Assembly: GCA_026874595.1 (NCBI GenBank)
Contig: CM049315.1
Location: 936,501 to 1,000,500 of the forward strand
Direction: 5' to 3'
Source: Sipunculus nudus
Lineage: Eukaryota; Annelida; Sipuncula; Golfingiida; Sipunculidae
DNA: 64,000 bases
Positions within the stretch are counted from its first letter, which is position 1, and each line of letters starts with the position of its first letter. Position numbers and translations under genes: made by a program. The notes below the pieces were generated by a model that was not told the origin of the DNA, ran no database searches, and saw nothing but the letters and a program-made list of their open reading frames with translations. Shown here piece after piece: positions 12,131-22,715 of this stretch.

Positions 12131-14262
12131 CCTTTTAGCAAATTATTTCACACTTTTGCGGCCTGTCATTAATTGCATGAATACTAAAATGGACACGCCT
12201 CCATGAAATCAAAACGTGGAAAAAAGTCAAGTATACAGGTGCGTTGCCTTTTTAAGTCTAAAGTAAACAATGTTATTACAGAAAATGTCTTGTCTTATAA
12301 ACAATTCCATCGGAATTAAATCAGTACTGAAACTAACATAAAATAAAACACCTGGGTTCTCTAATATTCTCTAAACCTAGTTCTCACGCTAAAAACTATA
12401 CATGATGCTTCATGATATTCAATGTACAACAATTTACAGAAACAATCATTTGGTTATACTCTTTTCTTTGAATATGCAATTAAAATAATTATTTCACAGT
12501 TCTCTGATGACATCATTCATCCCCCCCCCCCCTTTTGTAAAAAATACATCGTATTTTCTCGATACGAAGTTTCGATCCTAACAAGTTTTGTGAAAATATT
12601 ATACAACATATCAACTCATATTTTGTAGATTGCTTGTCCTAACAAATATCCACAATATCAAATTCAGTTCACCACTCTGGTAACCTACTTAATAAAGCCA
12701 CGCCCATGATTTAGCTTGCTAGAAACAGCCGGTATCTCAAATCTTAACTCTTCACAGTTATCTGGTGACAAATAGTACGAGTAGCTATTGAAGATATTCT
12801 TTACAAAATACACACGTTAATAATGCATGCACATTCATTTGTACGTGCAAATATACATTTAAACATTCGCACATTTTATCGCATTTAAAGTTGATATTAT
12901 TTAACAAAATTTTAATATCATCTGCATTTTATATTACAATATGTGTTAACATAAATTGCGCCGCATTTGATCTCGACCCTTTGGGTAATCCCGATTAATA
13001 TTCTGGTCAGTAACACCTCTTCCCTGAATCTGGTCTATTAACTTTCAAGGTCCCCTGAATATCCATGAATACCCATAAATTTGTTTTGCTCTTTATTCAT
13101 TATTGTAGGTATGAGCTCGAATTGTGCTTCAGACACGGAAGGATTTTGTTTTACTTAGAAAAAGTACACCACATTAATTGAACAATGGATGATGGAACGT
13201 TTCTTATAGTTATCTTGATAAGTATAAGTTATCATTTTGCCTAATAAGCCAGCGGGTTGAACTGTGCAGGTATAACCTGAGATCACGCTAATGCTAACCC
13301 TGGATACATGTAATTTGAAATCGATATCAGATTACCGGTTGGTTACCTAAAATGCGAATGTTTTTTTACTCACTAACTTGTAAGCTACAAAGCTTTACCA
13401 GCTTCATTAGGTAAGGCTGATAGTACAAAAAGAAACCAGTTTGCCGAGTGAACAAAATAACTCCAATGAAGGTACACACACATATATCTTTTTTTTTTAA
13501 AGATAATTAAACGTATAAACTTTTTGAAAATTTTTGCTTAGAGAAAAACAGACATACGCCGGAGAAAACATAACCTCCGGTCTTACCCAGGATGTGCGGG
13601 TTCACCTCAATCTGACAAATCATCATTTGTAAACAAATTCTTCATTCACAGTACCACTGCAGGCGAATTTGCACGCCTGTGCATAGTGATATGATAGGTT
13701 TTGTGTATACATGGGCAGAGTTGCTGCGGTACCCATTTCGAGGCCGAATACTTGTTTTGTATAATTCAATGACACCGCGTGTTTTAAGCAGTTATTACAT
13801 CAGAGGACGCCAGTACGTGCTCTCTAAATAAAAAGTGTCTTTGAAGAAACCGACAATCATCTGGTGAAATAAGTTAATTTTCAACTTATAGGATCTTATA
13901 AATCCCTTTTTGCACCAAAAACGTTTATTCTTTTCTGATCGTATGCATTAGAATTATTTGTCTGTTATACAACATATCAAATGTTTTACTAGTTCATGAC
14001 TCAGAAGGTTTTGAAGAAGCTTTAATCATTTTTCGCAATGTGTATGGAACAAAGTCTGATACAATATCTAACTTAATCGCTATTTCATAATCAACATAGA
14101 TAAAAATACCCGGGAGTTGAAGGTTTACAAAATAAATAAGCATATAAGTTAAGAGTCCCAAGACAAGATCGGATGTTTTCAACAACATTGAGCTACTGGC
14201 GTAAACTACAACTGTTCTGTTATTCACATAATTTTAAGGTATTAACAAAATGACGTCGCGGG
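12131..14262. other. Intergenic DNA, nothing recognised
   Basis: AT-rich, with a run of 12 C at 12521-12532 and a T-run at about 13490. I see no gene. Confidence 0.5.
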
Positions 14263-14671
14263 ACAAGAGGAAATCTGAAGAAAATCTATAATTGCGCACT
14301 TATCGGAATAGGTCCCACAAACTGAGTAACTTGCTTCCGTGTCTGCTGGAATATTCTCTCACCTCTCTCCCGGCTCTAAAACACAGCCCCTTTATATACT
14401 TTTCACCTCAATCCGAGAAACCTCTATTTCTCGAACAATCGAAGATTCTAACATAATACATTGTAAACACGCGTTACAGGAATCATCTAGAAAAAACATC
14501 GCTGTGTCTCTACATAACAGGGTGAGCTCGCCCTGGCTCGGACAGGCGAGAAAGCCCCAAGCTAGCATGACAAAAAGAGTTCAACCAGTACGGATTAAAC
14601 AGAGAGTGCAACACGCGGCCAGGCAACATGAGTTACGCCCGTGCCACACAATAAAAAGGGCACCTGTAACA
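14263..14671 (-). repeat. Truncated 3' LTR
   Basis: It aligns with the 20314 end of the other LTR, sharing the blocks CCCGGCTCTAAAACACAGCC, ACATCGCTGTGTCTCTACAT and CCAGTACGGATTAAAC, and ends CACCTGTAACA at 14671. It stops matching at about 14263, so about 260 bp of the LTR's downstream part (with the AATAAA signal) are missing and no target duplication can be read on this side. A TATA-like TATATAAAG is kept at about 14385-14395 on the minus strand. Confidence 0.88.
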
Positions 14672-14683
14672 CTCCCCTTCTTG
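14672..14683 (-). other. Polypurine tract
   Basis: Directly abutting the 3' LTR on the minus strand is CAAGAAGGGGAG, then TGTTACAGG. This purine run next to the LTR start is the expected plus-strand priming site. Confidence 0.75.
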
Positions 14684-14699
14684 TAAGAAAAAAAAGTTT

Positions 14700-15210
14700 T
14701 CTCGGAAACGTGAGGGGATTGTGATCACTGAAGACAATGACAGGCTTGACTGATGAAGTAACATAAACCTCAAAATGTTGCAACGCCTAAATCAAAGCCA
14801 AACATTCTTTTTCAATAATGGAGTAGTTTTTCTGGTTTGCATTAAACTTTCTTGAATAATAACAAATTGGATGATCTATGCCATCATTGCCTTCCCGTAA
14901 CAAAACAGCACCAGCAGCAGTATCACAAGCATCTACAGCTAACTTAAACGGTACAGAAAAGTCTGGAGCTACCAAAACTGGTGAACTCTGCAGAATTGCT
15001 TTAAAATTCTGAATTGCATTTTCATACTGAATATTCCATACAAACTTTTGTTTCTTCTTTAACAAATTAGTCAAAGGTTCAGCTACAGCAGAAAAATTTG
15101 GACAAAACTTCCTGTAGTATCCAACCATACCAAGAAAACGCATTATTTGCTTTTTGTTGACTCGTCTAGGAAATGCAGAAAAATGACTTGTTTTAGCATC
15201 AACAGGTTTT
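14700..15210 (-). pseudogene. RNase H and RT-connection remnant of the LTR element
   Basis: The frame starting MRFLGMVGYYRKFC (15143 downward) is the RT/RNase H linker of gypsy elements. KLAVDACDTAAGAVLL carries the first RNase H aspartate, and HPICYYSRKFNANQKNYSI and EKECLAL carry its Glu region. A TAG stop near 14785 interrupts ECLAL from ALQHFEVYV, and SDHNPLTF (the later Asp) follows. After that the domain ends abruptly and the sequence runs into the polypurine tract, so the RNase H C-terminus and anything after it are deleted. In an intact relative the domain would continue. Confidence 0.88.
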
Positions 15211-15970
15211 ACCTGACCCTACCCTACGATATGACCCAAAAATGTTACTGGTGCATGACAAAACTCAGATTTCACTAAGTTGACGGTCAGACGTGCTTCA
15301 CTGAGTCTTTCGAAGAGTTCGCGAAGAATTTGCAGATGTTTCTCCCAGGTGTCGCTGTACACGATAAGGTCATCAATATATGCGTCGCAGCCCTGAATGT
15401 CCTTGCCAACCATATGGATGAGGCGCTGGAACGTGGCTGGCGAGTTCTTCATGCCAAACGGCATAACTTTATACTGGTACAGTCCTTGCGGCGTCACACA
15501 TGCGGACACTTCTTTCGCTCGTTCTGTCAGCGGAACTTGCCGGAATCTTTTTAGCAAGTCAAACTTGGAGACATATCTGGAGCTACCGACTCTGTCAATA
15601 CAATTATCGATCCTCGGAATCAGAAGCGTGTCAGTCTTGGTGACAGGGTTCAGTTTTCGATAATCTGTGAACATACGGTAACTTCCATCAGGTTTACGCA
15701 CAAGAATACATAATGAACTCGAGTTACTGTTACTATGTTCAATGAAATCATTGTCCAGCAAATATTAAATCTCATCCTGTAGATACTTTTGCTTTTCTGG
15801 ATTCAGTCTATAAGGATGCTGCTTGACTGAGCTTTCCTCGCCAACATCGACGTCATTGCAAATATGTTAGTTCACGTTGGAATGTTACTAAACAAATGCT
15901 CATAATTCCGCAGCAGGTTCTTGAGGTCATGTTGTTGTTGTGCGGTAAGGTGTGACAGTTTATCATCCAG
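15211..15970 (-). pseudogene. Reverse transcriptase remnant (gypsy type)
   Basis: RT copies the element's RNA into DNA. The segments in order are LSHLTAQQQHDLKNLL (pre-RT linker), HPYRLNPEKQKYLQDEI, LVRKPDGSYRMFTDYRKLN, SKFDLLKRFRQVPL (finger and palm motifs, first Asp), YQYKVMPFGMKNSPATFQR, and AYIDDLIVYSD with the YIDD catalytic box at 15369-15380, then VTFLGHIVG. Stops occur near 15765 (after LQDEI) and near 15217 (after GHIVG). Position and spacing match a full-length gypsy RT domain. It lies downstream of integrase in the same direction, joined through a run of A where the frame shifts by one base. The KRFRQV stretch is unusual where gypsy RTs normally carry a small residue plus aromatics, consistent with decay. 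Confidence 0.92.
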
Positions 15971-15989
15971 GTTATTAAGCACGTCTGAG

Positions 15990-17200
15990 TTTTTTTAATG
16001 GAACTGTACCACACTGAATGTCTACATCACACTTACAATAAGTATCTTCTTTAACTGGGTCAGGGTCAATGTTTACACAATTAACAGGCGTAACATTATG
16101 TACAACATCTGATGTGCTATTTCTGTCATAATATGGTTTCAATATGTTAACATGACACAGTTGTTTCTTCTTACGCCTATCTGGTGTCAACAGTATGTAA
16201 TTTAAATCACTTTCTTGACAACAATGTAAAGACCAAAATACCTAGCTTGCAGAAGTCTGCCAGGGATGGGAAGGACCTTTTCCCCAGGCTCAAACGTCCT
16301 ACTTTCAGTGTGCTTGTCATACATTGTTTTCATTTTATTTTGTGCAGATTTTAGATTTGACTTTGCAATCTTACGAGCATTGTGTAGTTTAGTGCGAAAG
16401 TCTGAAACATACTGCACTAAACTAAGAGAATCGGGATTTTCACACAAAAGTTTCTCTTTAAACAGTTTCAATGGAAGTTCAGTTCGCGGTCCATGTCCGA
16501 AAACTAGTTCAAAGGGACTGAAACCCAAGGACTCTTGAAAGGATTCCTTCATCCCAGTCTTTCTGTGTGTCATAGCAATAGGTCCTGATCATGTTTTTTA
16601 ATGTCTGGTGAAAACGCTCGAGGGCTTCCTGACTTTCAGGATGGTATGGCGAAGAGCTGTTCTGTTTTACACCTAGCTCAAGCATAACTTGCTGGAATAA
16701 GCCAGACATAAAATTAGACCTTTGTTCAGACTGGATGGATTTTGGCAATCCAAAAGTTGTAAAAACTTGGTCAGAGCTTTGACACCACTTTTGGCATTTG
16801 GCATTAATTTTGCGCAATGGTATTGCTTCAGGGAACAAGATAGATGCGCACATAATTGCCAGCAAGTAATAATGTCCAGGTTTTGTTTTGGGCAGTGGTC
16901 CAACACAGTCAAAAATAATCCTACTGAATGGTTCCTCGAAAGTGGGGCCTTAGGAGGATTCTAGTTGGGATTTACAATATTGTATAACATTTTTCCTGAG
17001 GTTAGGCCAATAGAGGTGTGTACTAACTTTCTGATAACTTTTATTTATACCTTAATGGCCAGACAAAGGAGCCTTGTGTGCCATGCTTAGAATATTATTG
17101 CGAAAGCTTTTGGGCATTACTATTTGATGTTCGATGGCCCACTCATCATCAGCGCTTACATCACGCGGTGGCCATTTATGCATAAGCACTCCATTTTTAA
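15990..17200 (-). pseudogene. Integrase remnant, upstream of RT
   Basis: Integrase inserts the cDNA. The N-terminal zinc-binding region begins at MAHKAPLSGH (about 17052-17100), and a following stop separates it from THLYWPNLRKNVIQYC. The second Cys pair is missing. The core follows: FDCVGPLP holds the first catalytic Asp. FGLPKSIQSEQRSNF has Glu (codon 16725-16727) where the second Asp is expected. YHPESQEALERFHQTLK holds the catalytic Glu. The C-terminal part includes LGFSPFELVFGHGPR, FEPGEKVLPIPGRL and RRKKKQLCHVNILKPYYDR (15975-16190). At least three frame breaks occur. Its place before RT is the unusual feature of this element. Confidence 0.9.
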
Positions 17201-17479
17201 CATAGTAACAAACTCGGTTCTGTGACAGTTCATCTCTAGAAACTGCCCTGCGAAACAAACATGAAATTTCATGGTCCTTATGCTGTTCCGCGATAAGTTC
17301 TGACTTTGAAAATGCTGTATCCTGTACGGGCGAGTCGTTAGACACGTCACTAGTGACTCCCAGAGTGTTATTATCTGGACCATTATCCTCATGTGTGTTT
17401 TTCTTGGCCATAGATCTAGTTACAGCACATAAAGGATACAAACCGGGAATTTCCTGACTTTCTGGATAAGTGTCCTGAT

Positions 17480-17810
17480 CAAGTGACGGTTTTTTTGTCA
17501 CTATTGGTGCAGGCTGTACTTTGTCACCTGCAACATCATTGCCTAGTAGCAACTGAATTCCCTTAAAGGGTAAAGTAGTTCTTATGCCCAGAGTAATATT
17601 CCCAGAAATCAAATCTGACTTTAAATGAATACTGTGAAGCGGAACTTAAGTGTGCCTGTCTGAAAACACACCATTAACAAGTGCATGTGCACCACTAAAG
17701 GACCTATTAGAAAATGGTAAAGTGTTTGCTTACATGAGAGTCTGGCCTGTACCAGTGTCCCTCAAAATTCTAATCGGGATAGAGTCTGAAAAATCACTTG
17801 AAAGTGATAC
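17480..17810 (-). pseudogene. Retroviral-type aspartic protease remnant
   Basis: The minus strand reads IPIRILRDTGTGQTLM, with the active-site Asp-Thr-Gly codons at 17751-17759. After several stops and shifts come NITLGIRTTLPFKGIQLLLG and NDVAGDKV (about 17530-17600), matching the C-terminal flap and Gly-Asn region that ends gypsy proteases. The residue after DTG is Thr rather than the more usual Ala. A poorly conserved linker (17200-17480, including PLCAVTRSMAK) joins it to integrase. Too broken to be functional. Confidence 0.7.
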
Positions 17811-18069
17811 AAAACCATCATGTATGAATGTCTCAAATCACTCCATTTCAGAGTCAGGAACGGAATCTACTACCTCAGCTTCATCAAACAAAGAACTGGC
17901 ATTGACAGTGACAGTCATACTCTTTTTCGGAGTCATTTGAGGAATCTACATCCTTTTTATCATCAAACTCCTCATGGGAGTCAACAGAGGAATTTTTCTC
18001 AGCAGAAACAAACTTCTGTTTGTCAAAAGAGGACCTGGCCTCATGTGAAATACTCTCGCAAGTCATAAA

Positions 18070-19467
18070 AGGACTTAGCCTTATTTAGAGAATACTCCTC
18101 GCAGGAGTCTTAAAAGGATCTAGCCTTATTAAATTCCTCGCAGGAATCAACTGAGGTTTTTACCCCGCAAGCTTCGGATTCTTCTTTGGATTCAGACGGC
18201 ACGTGGGCCTCCGTTGCATCAAACTCTTTATTAGAGTCTAAAAAGCAGTTGAACCCCTTATTCACATGAAAAGAGCCTGGCTCTTGTACTATGCTATGCA
18301 TAGATTTTGAAACAAAACCAGAACGTTTGCTATTTGGTTTATTCGCAAGTTTCCAGCAGTCAGATATTAGATGACCTTTCTTCTTGCAGTAATTACAGAT
18401 TTTCTTTGAAAATGCCTGGTCTTTGTTGGATTTGGACACGGTGGACGTGGGCTGAGTTGCAGGAATGGACTTTGCTGAACTATCAGGACCACTAGTACTG
18501 GGTGACTGCGCTTTAAACTTCTTTTGACCATACTGATTTACATTCTTGCTTGTGAATGACTGGTTTGATTTGCTAGTAAAGGACATTTTGTGTGTTAATG
18601 AATAATCATCAGCGAATGGAGCAGCAGTGTCAAGTGTTTCAGGACTTTTCTTATCAAGAAAAGTTTTAATATCTGCGTTAATGCAGCGCTTAAATTCTTC
18701 AAGTAAAATCAACTGGCGCAAATTGTCATAATCTTTCATTACATTTTTAGAACTACACCAGCTATCAAACAACAGCTCTTTTGTCCTAGCAAATTCGACG
18801 TAGGTCTGTTCTTTGCGCTTTCCCCAATTTCTGAATTTCTGGCGGTAAGCTCATAACCTTTTAGGATTAACCGTTTTACCAGGTCATAGTCAGCAGCAGC
18901 TTCTACTGAAAGCTCTGTATAAATTTCTCTGGCCTTGCCAGTCAATATACTTTGTAACAGCATAGTTCAATTTTACTTAGGTCATTTTAAATTTTCAGCT
19001 ACCTGAAAAGAAGTGTAAGAAATATTTATCAACCTCCTTTTCTTGAAAAGGTGGGACAAGTCTAATGTGTTTAGTAACATCAAAACTGTGAGTTGGAACA
19101 GCACTAAGACCATGATCTAGTTTAAGTCTTTCTAACTCCAGTCGTTTTAACTCAATTTCTTTTTCTAGTATGTCTCTTTTTTATTTCTTTTTCTAGTCTT
19201 TTTCTTTTTAACCCTTCTTCCCTCTCTTTTAATGCTAGGTCATGTTGCATTTCCAACTTGCAAAACAAGGATGTCATTTTTTTAAAAATTAAACCTTTGC
19301 TAACTAGATCTTGCTTGATTTTAGCAATGATATCAGGCTTTCTCAAAGCTTTTTTCACACTTAGCCCTAAGTGTTGTCCCTAACGCAACAACTGTTCCTT
19401 TGCCAACTGTTCTAGTTGATCAGGGTCGGGATCGTAAACAAATTTCTCAGGTTTGAAATCTGCCATG
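18070..19467 (-). pseudogene. Gag remnant: capsid (SCAN-like) and CCHC knuckle
   Basis: Gag forms the particle and binds RNA. A start at about 19467 gives MADFKPEKFVYDPDPDQLEQ, interrupted by a TAG at codon 29. A Lys/Glu-rich coiled-coil-like stretch (EREEGLKRKRLEKEIKK) follows. Then come LLQSILTGKAREIYTELS and LLFDSWCSSKNVMKDYDNLR with EEFKRCINADIKTFL, the capsid C-terminal region from which vertebrate SCAN domains are thought to derive (Gmr1-like gag). A zinc knuckle CNYCKKKGHLISDC sits at 18356-18397. After it lies a Ser/Glu-rich tail (to about 18070) with a short internal duplication. Several frameshifts are present. Confidence 0.85.
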
Positions 19468-19602
19468 TTAAGATGTTAAAACAATAACAAAAAAACACTG
19501 AGATAAATCCTGTAAATAATGTATTGTAAACAGTATGTAAACAATGTATGATAAAACAATGTGTCTAGGTCAAGGCCTAATAAATTTTCAAAACTATTAA
19601 GC

Positions 19603-19620
19603 CTCCCAGACGAGCCTACA
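19603..19620 (-). other. Putative tRNA-primer binding site (tRNA-Pro type)
   Basis: Six bases inside the 5' LTR, the minus strand reads TGTAGGCTCGTCTGGGAG. It matches the common proline-tRNA primer binding sequence of retroviruses at 14 of 18 positions by eye. The offset and four mismatches leave doubt. Confidence 0.45.
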
Positions 19621-19626
19621 ATTTTA

Positions 19627-20314
19627 TGTTACGGAACCTAATTTATTCTTAAAACAACCCTAACATTACAGTACACCAAATCAATACAATTACACTGTAC
19701 AACAACAGTATAACAGTAAATCAATTTAATCACACAGCCTAATAAACAAAGTGTAAAGTACCTGGATACCACCACTGTCACAGCGACAAGTTTACACGAA
19801 TTCCTCCGGAGAATAACAGTCCAACGTAAAGCTCTTGTAACAATCCAGAAAGTAAACTGAAGACCAAATAAGATTCGCAGAAAATCAAGGAGAAAATCTG
19901 AAGAAATTCTATAATTGCAGCACTTATCGGAAAAGGTCCCACAAACCGGGGTATTTGCTTCCGTGTCTGTTGGAATATTCTCTCACCTCTCTCCCGGCTC
20001 TAAAACACAGCCTCTTTATATAACTCTTCACCTGAAGCCGAGGAGCTTCTATTTCTCGAACAATCGAAAAATTTAACATAATACACGGTAAACACGCGTT
20101 ACAGAAGTCACCTAGAAAAAACATCGCTGTGTCTCTACATAACAGGGTCCATACGTGAGCTCGCCCCGGCTCGGCCAGGCGAGAAAGCTCCATGCTAGCA
20201 TGCTAACAAGAGTGCAACCAGTACGGATTAAACTGAGAGTGCAACACTCGGCCAGGCAAGAGCGCTACAACACGAGTTACGCCCGTGCCACACAATAAAA
20301 AAGCACCTATAACA
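19627..20314 (-). repeat. Full-length 5' LTR (688 bp)
   Basis: It starts TGTTACGG at 19627 on the plus strand and ends CTATAACA at 20314, so the ends are short inverted repeats. On the minus strand it carries a TATA-type TTATATAA at 20016-20024 and AATAAA at 19642-19647, about 20 bp before the LTR end, as expected for promoter and polyadenylation signals. The flank at 20315 is (AT)n. Confidence 0.88.
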
Positions 20315-21667
20315 ATATATATATACATGCCCAAGGTCAAAGCTTACGTGATATCACCTTCAGCCACAAAGCTGTATGTACCACCACCCCAACAGCCGAC
20401 GCATGTACATCAACTAACAGAACACGCACCAGTCATCAGTCACAACCCTGTGATAAAAAAAGGTCTCGTGATTGCCTCGGGTTCCGCCAAACTTGATCTC
20501 TTTGCACTTAAAGTAGTAGGTTTCCCATTTCACCTTTCCCACTACGCCTGTATCATTTCTGACCATGCACCGCTGCCGGTTTCAGATTTTCTAATTGTCC
20601 TGGGTATCGTTGTTACATGTCCGCCTTCAGGGCATCTTCGACATTTTCTTTTTGTACTGTGAGTGTCATTTCAACATGAATTACCTCGTCCGGATGCTTG
20701 GAGCTGTCTCTCAACGTGTCGCCTATTCCTACTTTCGGGCTAATACTCAATTAACAACCTTTGCACTGTCAGTGCTTACTTAAAGGGCCCCGAGCTTAAA
20801 CAGGTATTTGCACTGTCGTTTGTAAACGACTTGAGCACAGAGAGAGAGAGAGAGAGAGAGGAAGAGAGAGAGAGAGAGAAAGGTGGAAAAAATATAGCGT
20901 TGGGCTTTCTTGCATTATGAGGGGATTTTGGTTTATTTCATGGAAAGATATTTTGTCATTTTACGTATATTGCTTTCTCGATTGACCGTAAATTCGAGCA
21001 ACTGTATTTTTAGTTTGATTTTTTTTTTGTCATTTGAGAGATGGTTTACCTGTTTGAAGCCATTACAAAATCTCGCTTGAGATTTGCCTGGATCTACAGG
21101 TTACAGTTTCTGAAAGATCGGAAATCAAGCAGAGATCATTTAAAGGACAGTGACAAACTGCTGTTGGTCTTTGTTTCTAAATCAATCTCCTAGTATCTGA
21201 ATATCTTGCAGCCATCAAAATAACGTTTATATTAAATTACAATATATCAGAAACGATTACATACCCGTCCGTGATTTGCCGGAGTCGGTTTTACCAGATC
21301 AGGAACCATTGTCAGCTAGGGAGGTAATTAGTCGTGTGCCCCCCCCCCCCCCCCCCCCCGGTGGTATTATACACGGATGATACTGACCAATTTAATATCG
21401 CTGGATTACCAAATTCATTTTTATTCATACTCCCATCACGCTTTAATGGTCGGAAACTGTACACGGATATTGTTAAAATATATATATTTCCCTTCAGGGG
21501 CTGATCCACTCAATAATATTGAATAAACAGTATTTCAGCATATCGATCGAATTCGCCTGTAATTTAAGCCGACCTCCAACATTACGATTTTATAAGTCGA
21601 TATTTTTAAACCTGACTTGAAAAATCTGCAAGTCTGCAAGTAGTATTTAAAACAGTAAGCGTGTTTC
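20315..21667. other. Intergenic DNA with (GA)n and poly-C
   Basis: It holds an interrupted (GA)n tract at 20838-20880 and a run of 21 C at 21339-21359. A plus frame at 20285-20662 (125 codons) starts inside the LTR and has no recognisable domain, so I do not call it a gene. Confidence 0.55.
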
Positions 21668-22715
21668 ACACGTCGCGAGAACAGCTGTCGTCAGATCGAG
21701 TTTGCGCAGTATCACACGTCATGAGAACAGCTGTCGTCATTTTGAGTTTGCGCAGTATCACACGTCGTGAGAACAGCTGTCGTCAGGTTGAGTTTGCGCA
21801 GTATAACACGTCGGGAGAACAACTGTCGTCAGATTGAGTTTGCGCAGTATCACACGTCTTAAGAACAGCTGTCGTCAGATTGAGTTTGGCAGTATCACAC
21901 GTCTTTAGACAGCTGTCGTCAGATTGAGTTTGCGCAAGATCACACGTCTTAGGACAGCTATCGTCACATTGAGTTTGCGCAGTATCACACGTCTTTAGAA
22001 CAGCTGTCGTCAGATCGAGTTTGCGCAGTATCACATGTCCTGAGAACAGATGTTGTAAGATTGAGTTTGCGCAGTATCACACGTCATGAGAACAGCTGTC
22101 GTCAGATTGAGTTTGCGCAAGATCACACGTCTTAGGACAGCTGTCGTCAGATTGAGTTTGCGCAGTATCACACGTCTTTAGAACAGCTGTCGTCAGATCG
22201 AGTTTGCGCAGTATCACATGTCCTGAGAACAGATGTTGTAAGATTGAATTTGCGCAGTATCACACGTCATGAGAACAGCTGTCGTCAGTTTCAGTTTGCG
22301 CAGTATCACACTTCGTAAGAACAGCTGTCGTCAGGTTGAGTTTGCGCAGTATAACATGTCGGGAGAACAACTGTCGTCAGATTGAGTTTGCGCAGTATCA
22401 CACGTCTTAAGAACAGCTGTCGTCAGAATGAGTTTGCGCAGTATCACACGTCGTGAAAACAGCTGTCGTCAGGTTGAGTTTGTGCAGTATCACACGTCTT
22501 TAGAACAGCTGTCGTCAGGTTGAGTTTGCGCAGTATCACACGTCGTGAGAACAGCTGTTGTCAGGTTGATTTTGCGCAGTATCACACGTCGTGAGAACAG
22601 CTGTCGTCAGGTTGAGTTTGTGCAGTATCACATGTCGTGAGAACAGCTGTCGTCAGGTTGAGTTTGCGCAGTATTACATATCGTGAGAACAGCTGTCTTC
22701 AGGTTGAGTTTTCGC
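21668..22715. repeat. 46-bp satellite array, about 22-23 units
   Basis: Units contain GAACAGCTGTCGTCAG and GAGTTTGCGCAGTATCACAC, with a mean period of 46 bp. Variant units recur together. A four-unit block holding CAAGATCACACGTCTTAGG and CATGTCCTGAGAACAGATG repeats after 183 bp (21932 and 22115). A two-unit block with TCGGGAGAACAACTG repeats after 548 bp (21801 and 22349). Each unit carries CAGCTG, an E-box and PvuII palindrome. It is non-coding. Confidence 0.95.

Larger units (their letters stand above)
14263..20314 (-). mobile_element. Degenerate Gmr1-like Ty3/gypsy LTR retrotransposon
   Basis: A two-LTR element of about 6 kb read on the minus strand. Order from its 5' end: LTR (20314-19627), primer binding site, gag (about 19467-18070), protease (about 17800-17500), integrase (about 17200-15990), reverse transcriptase (about 15970-15210), RNase H (about 15210-14700), polypurine tract, truncated LTR (14671-14263). 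Integrase before RT is the Ty1/copia order, but the RT and RNase H read as gypsy type (YIDD, GMKNSPATFQR, MRFLGMVGYYRKFC). This combination defines the Gmr1-like group. The element is dead: many stops and frameshifts, a substituted integrase catalytic Asp, an RNase H cut short and a 3' LTR lacking about 260 bp. Confidence 0.9.

Noticed and set aside
15990-16005. Programmed frameshift at the run of A between integrase and RT
   Set aside because: The change of frame needs +1 (one extra A in the run), whereas the usual A-AAA-AAC slip gives -1 and leads to the wrong frame. In an element with many other breaks a simple indel is the better explanation.
15330-17940. Plus-strand frames opposite pol and protease (15330-15663, 16266-16538, 16722-16964, 17650-17940)
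   Set aside because: They are antisense shadows of the retrotransposon genes, with no domain of their own.
21668-22715. CRISPR array
   Set aside because: Units are contiguous tandem copies without unique spacers, and the DNA is eukaryotic.
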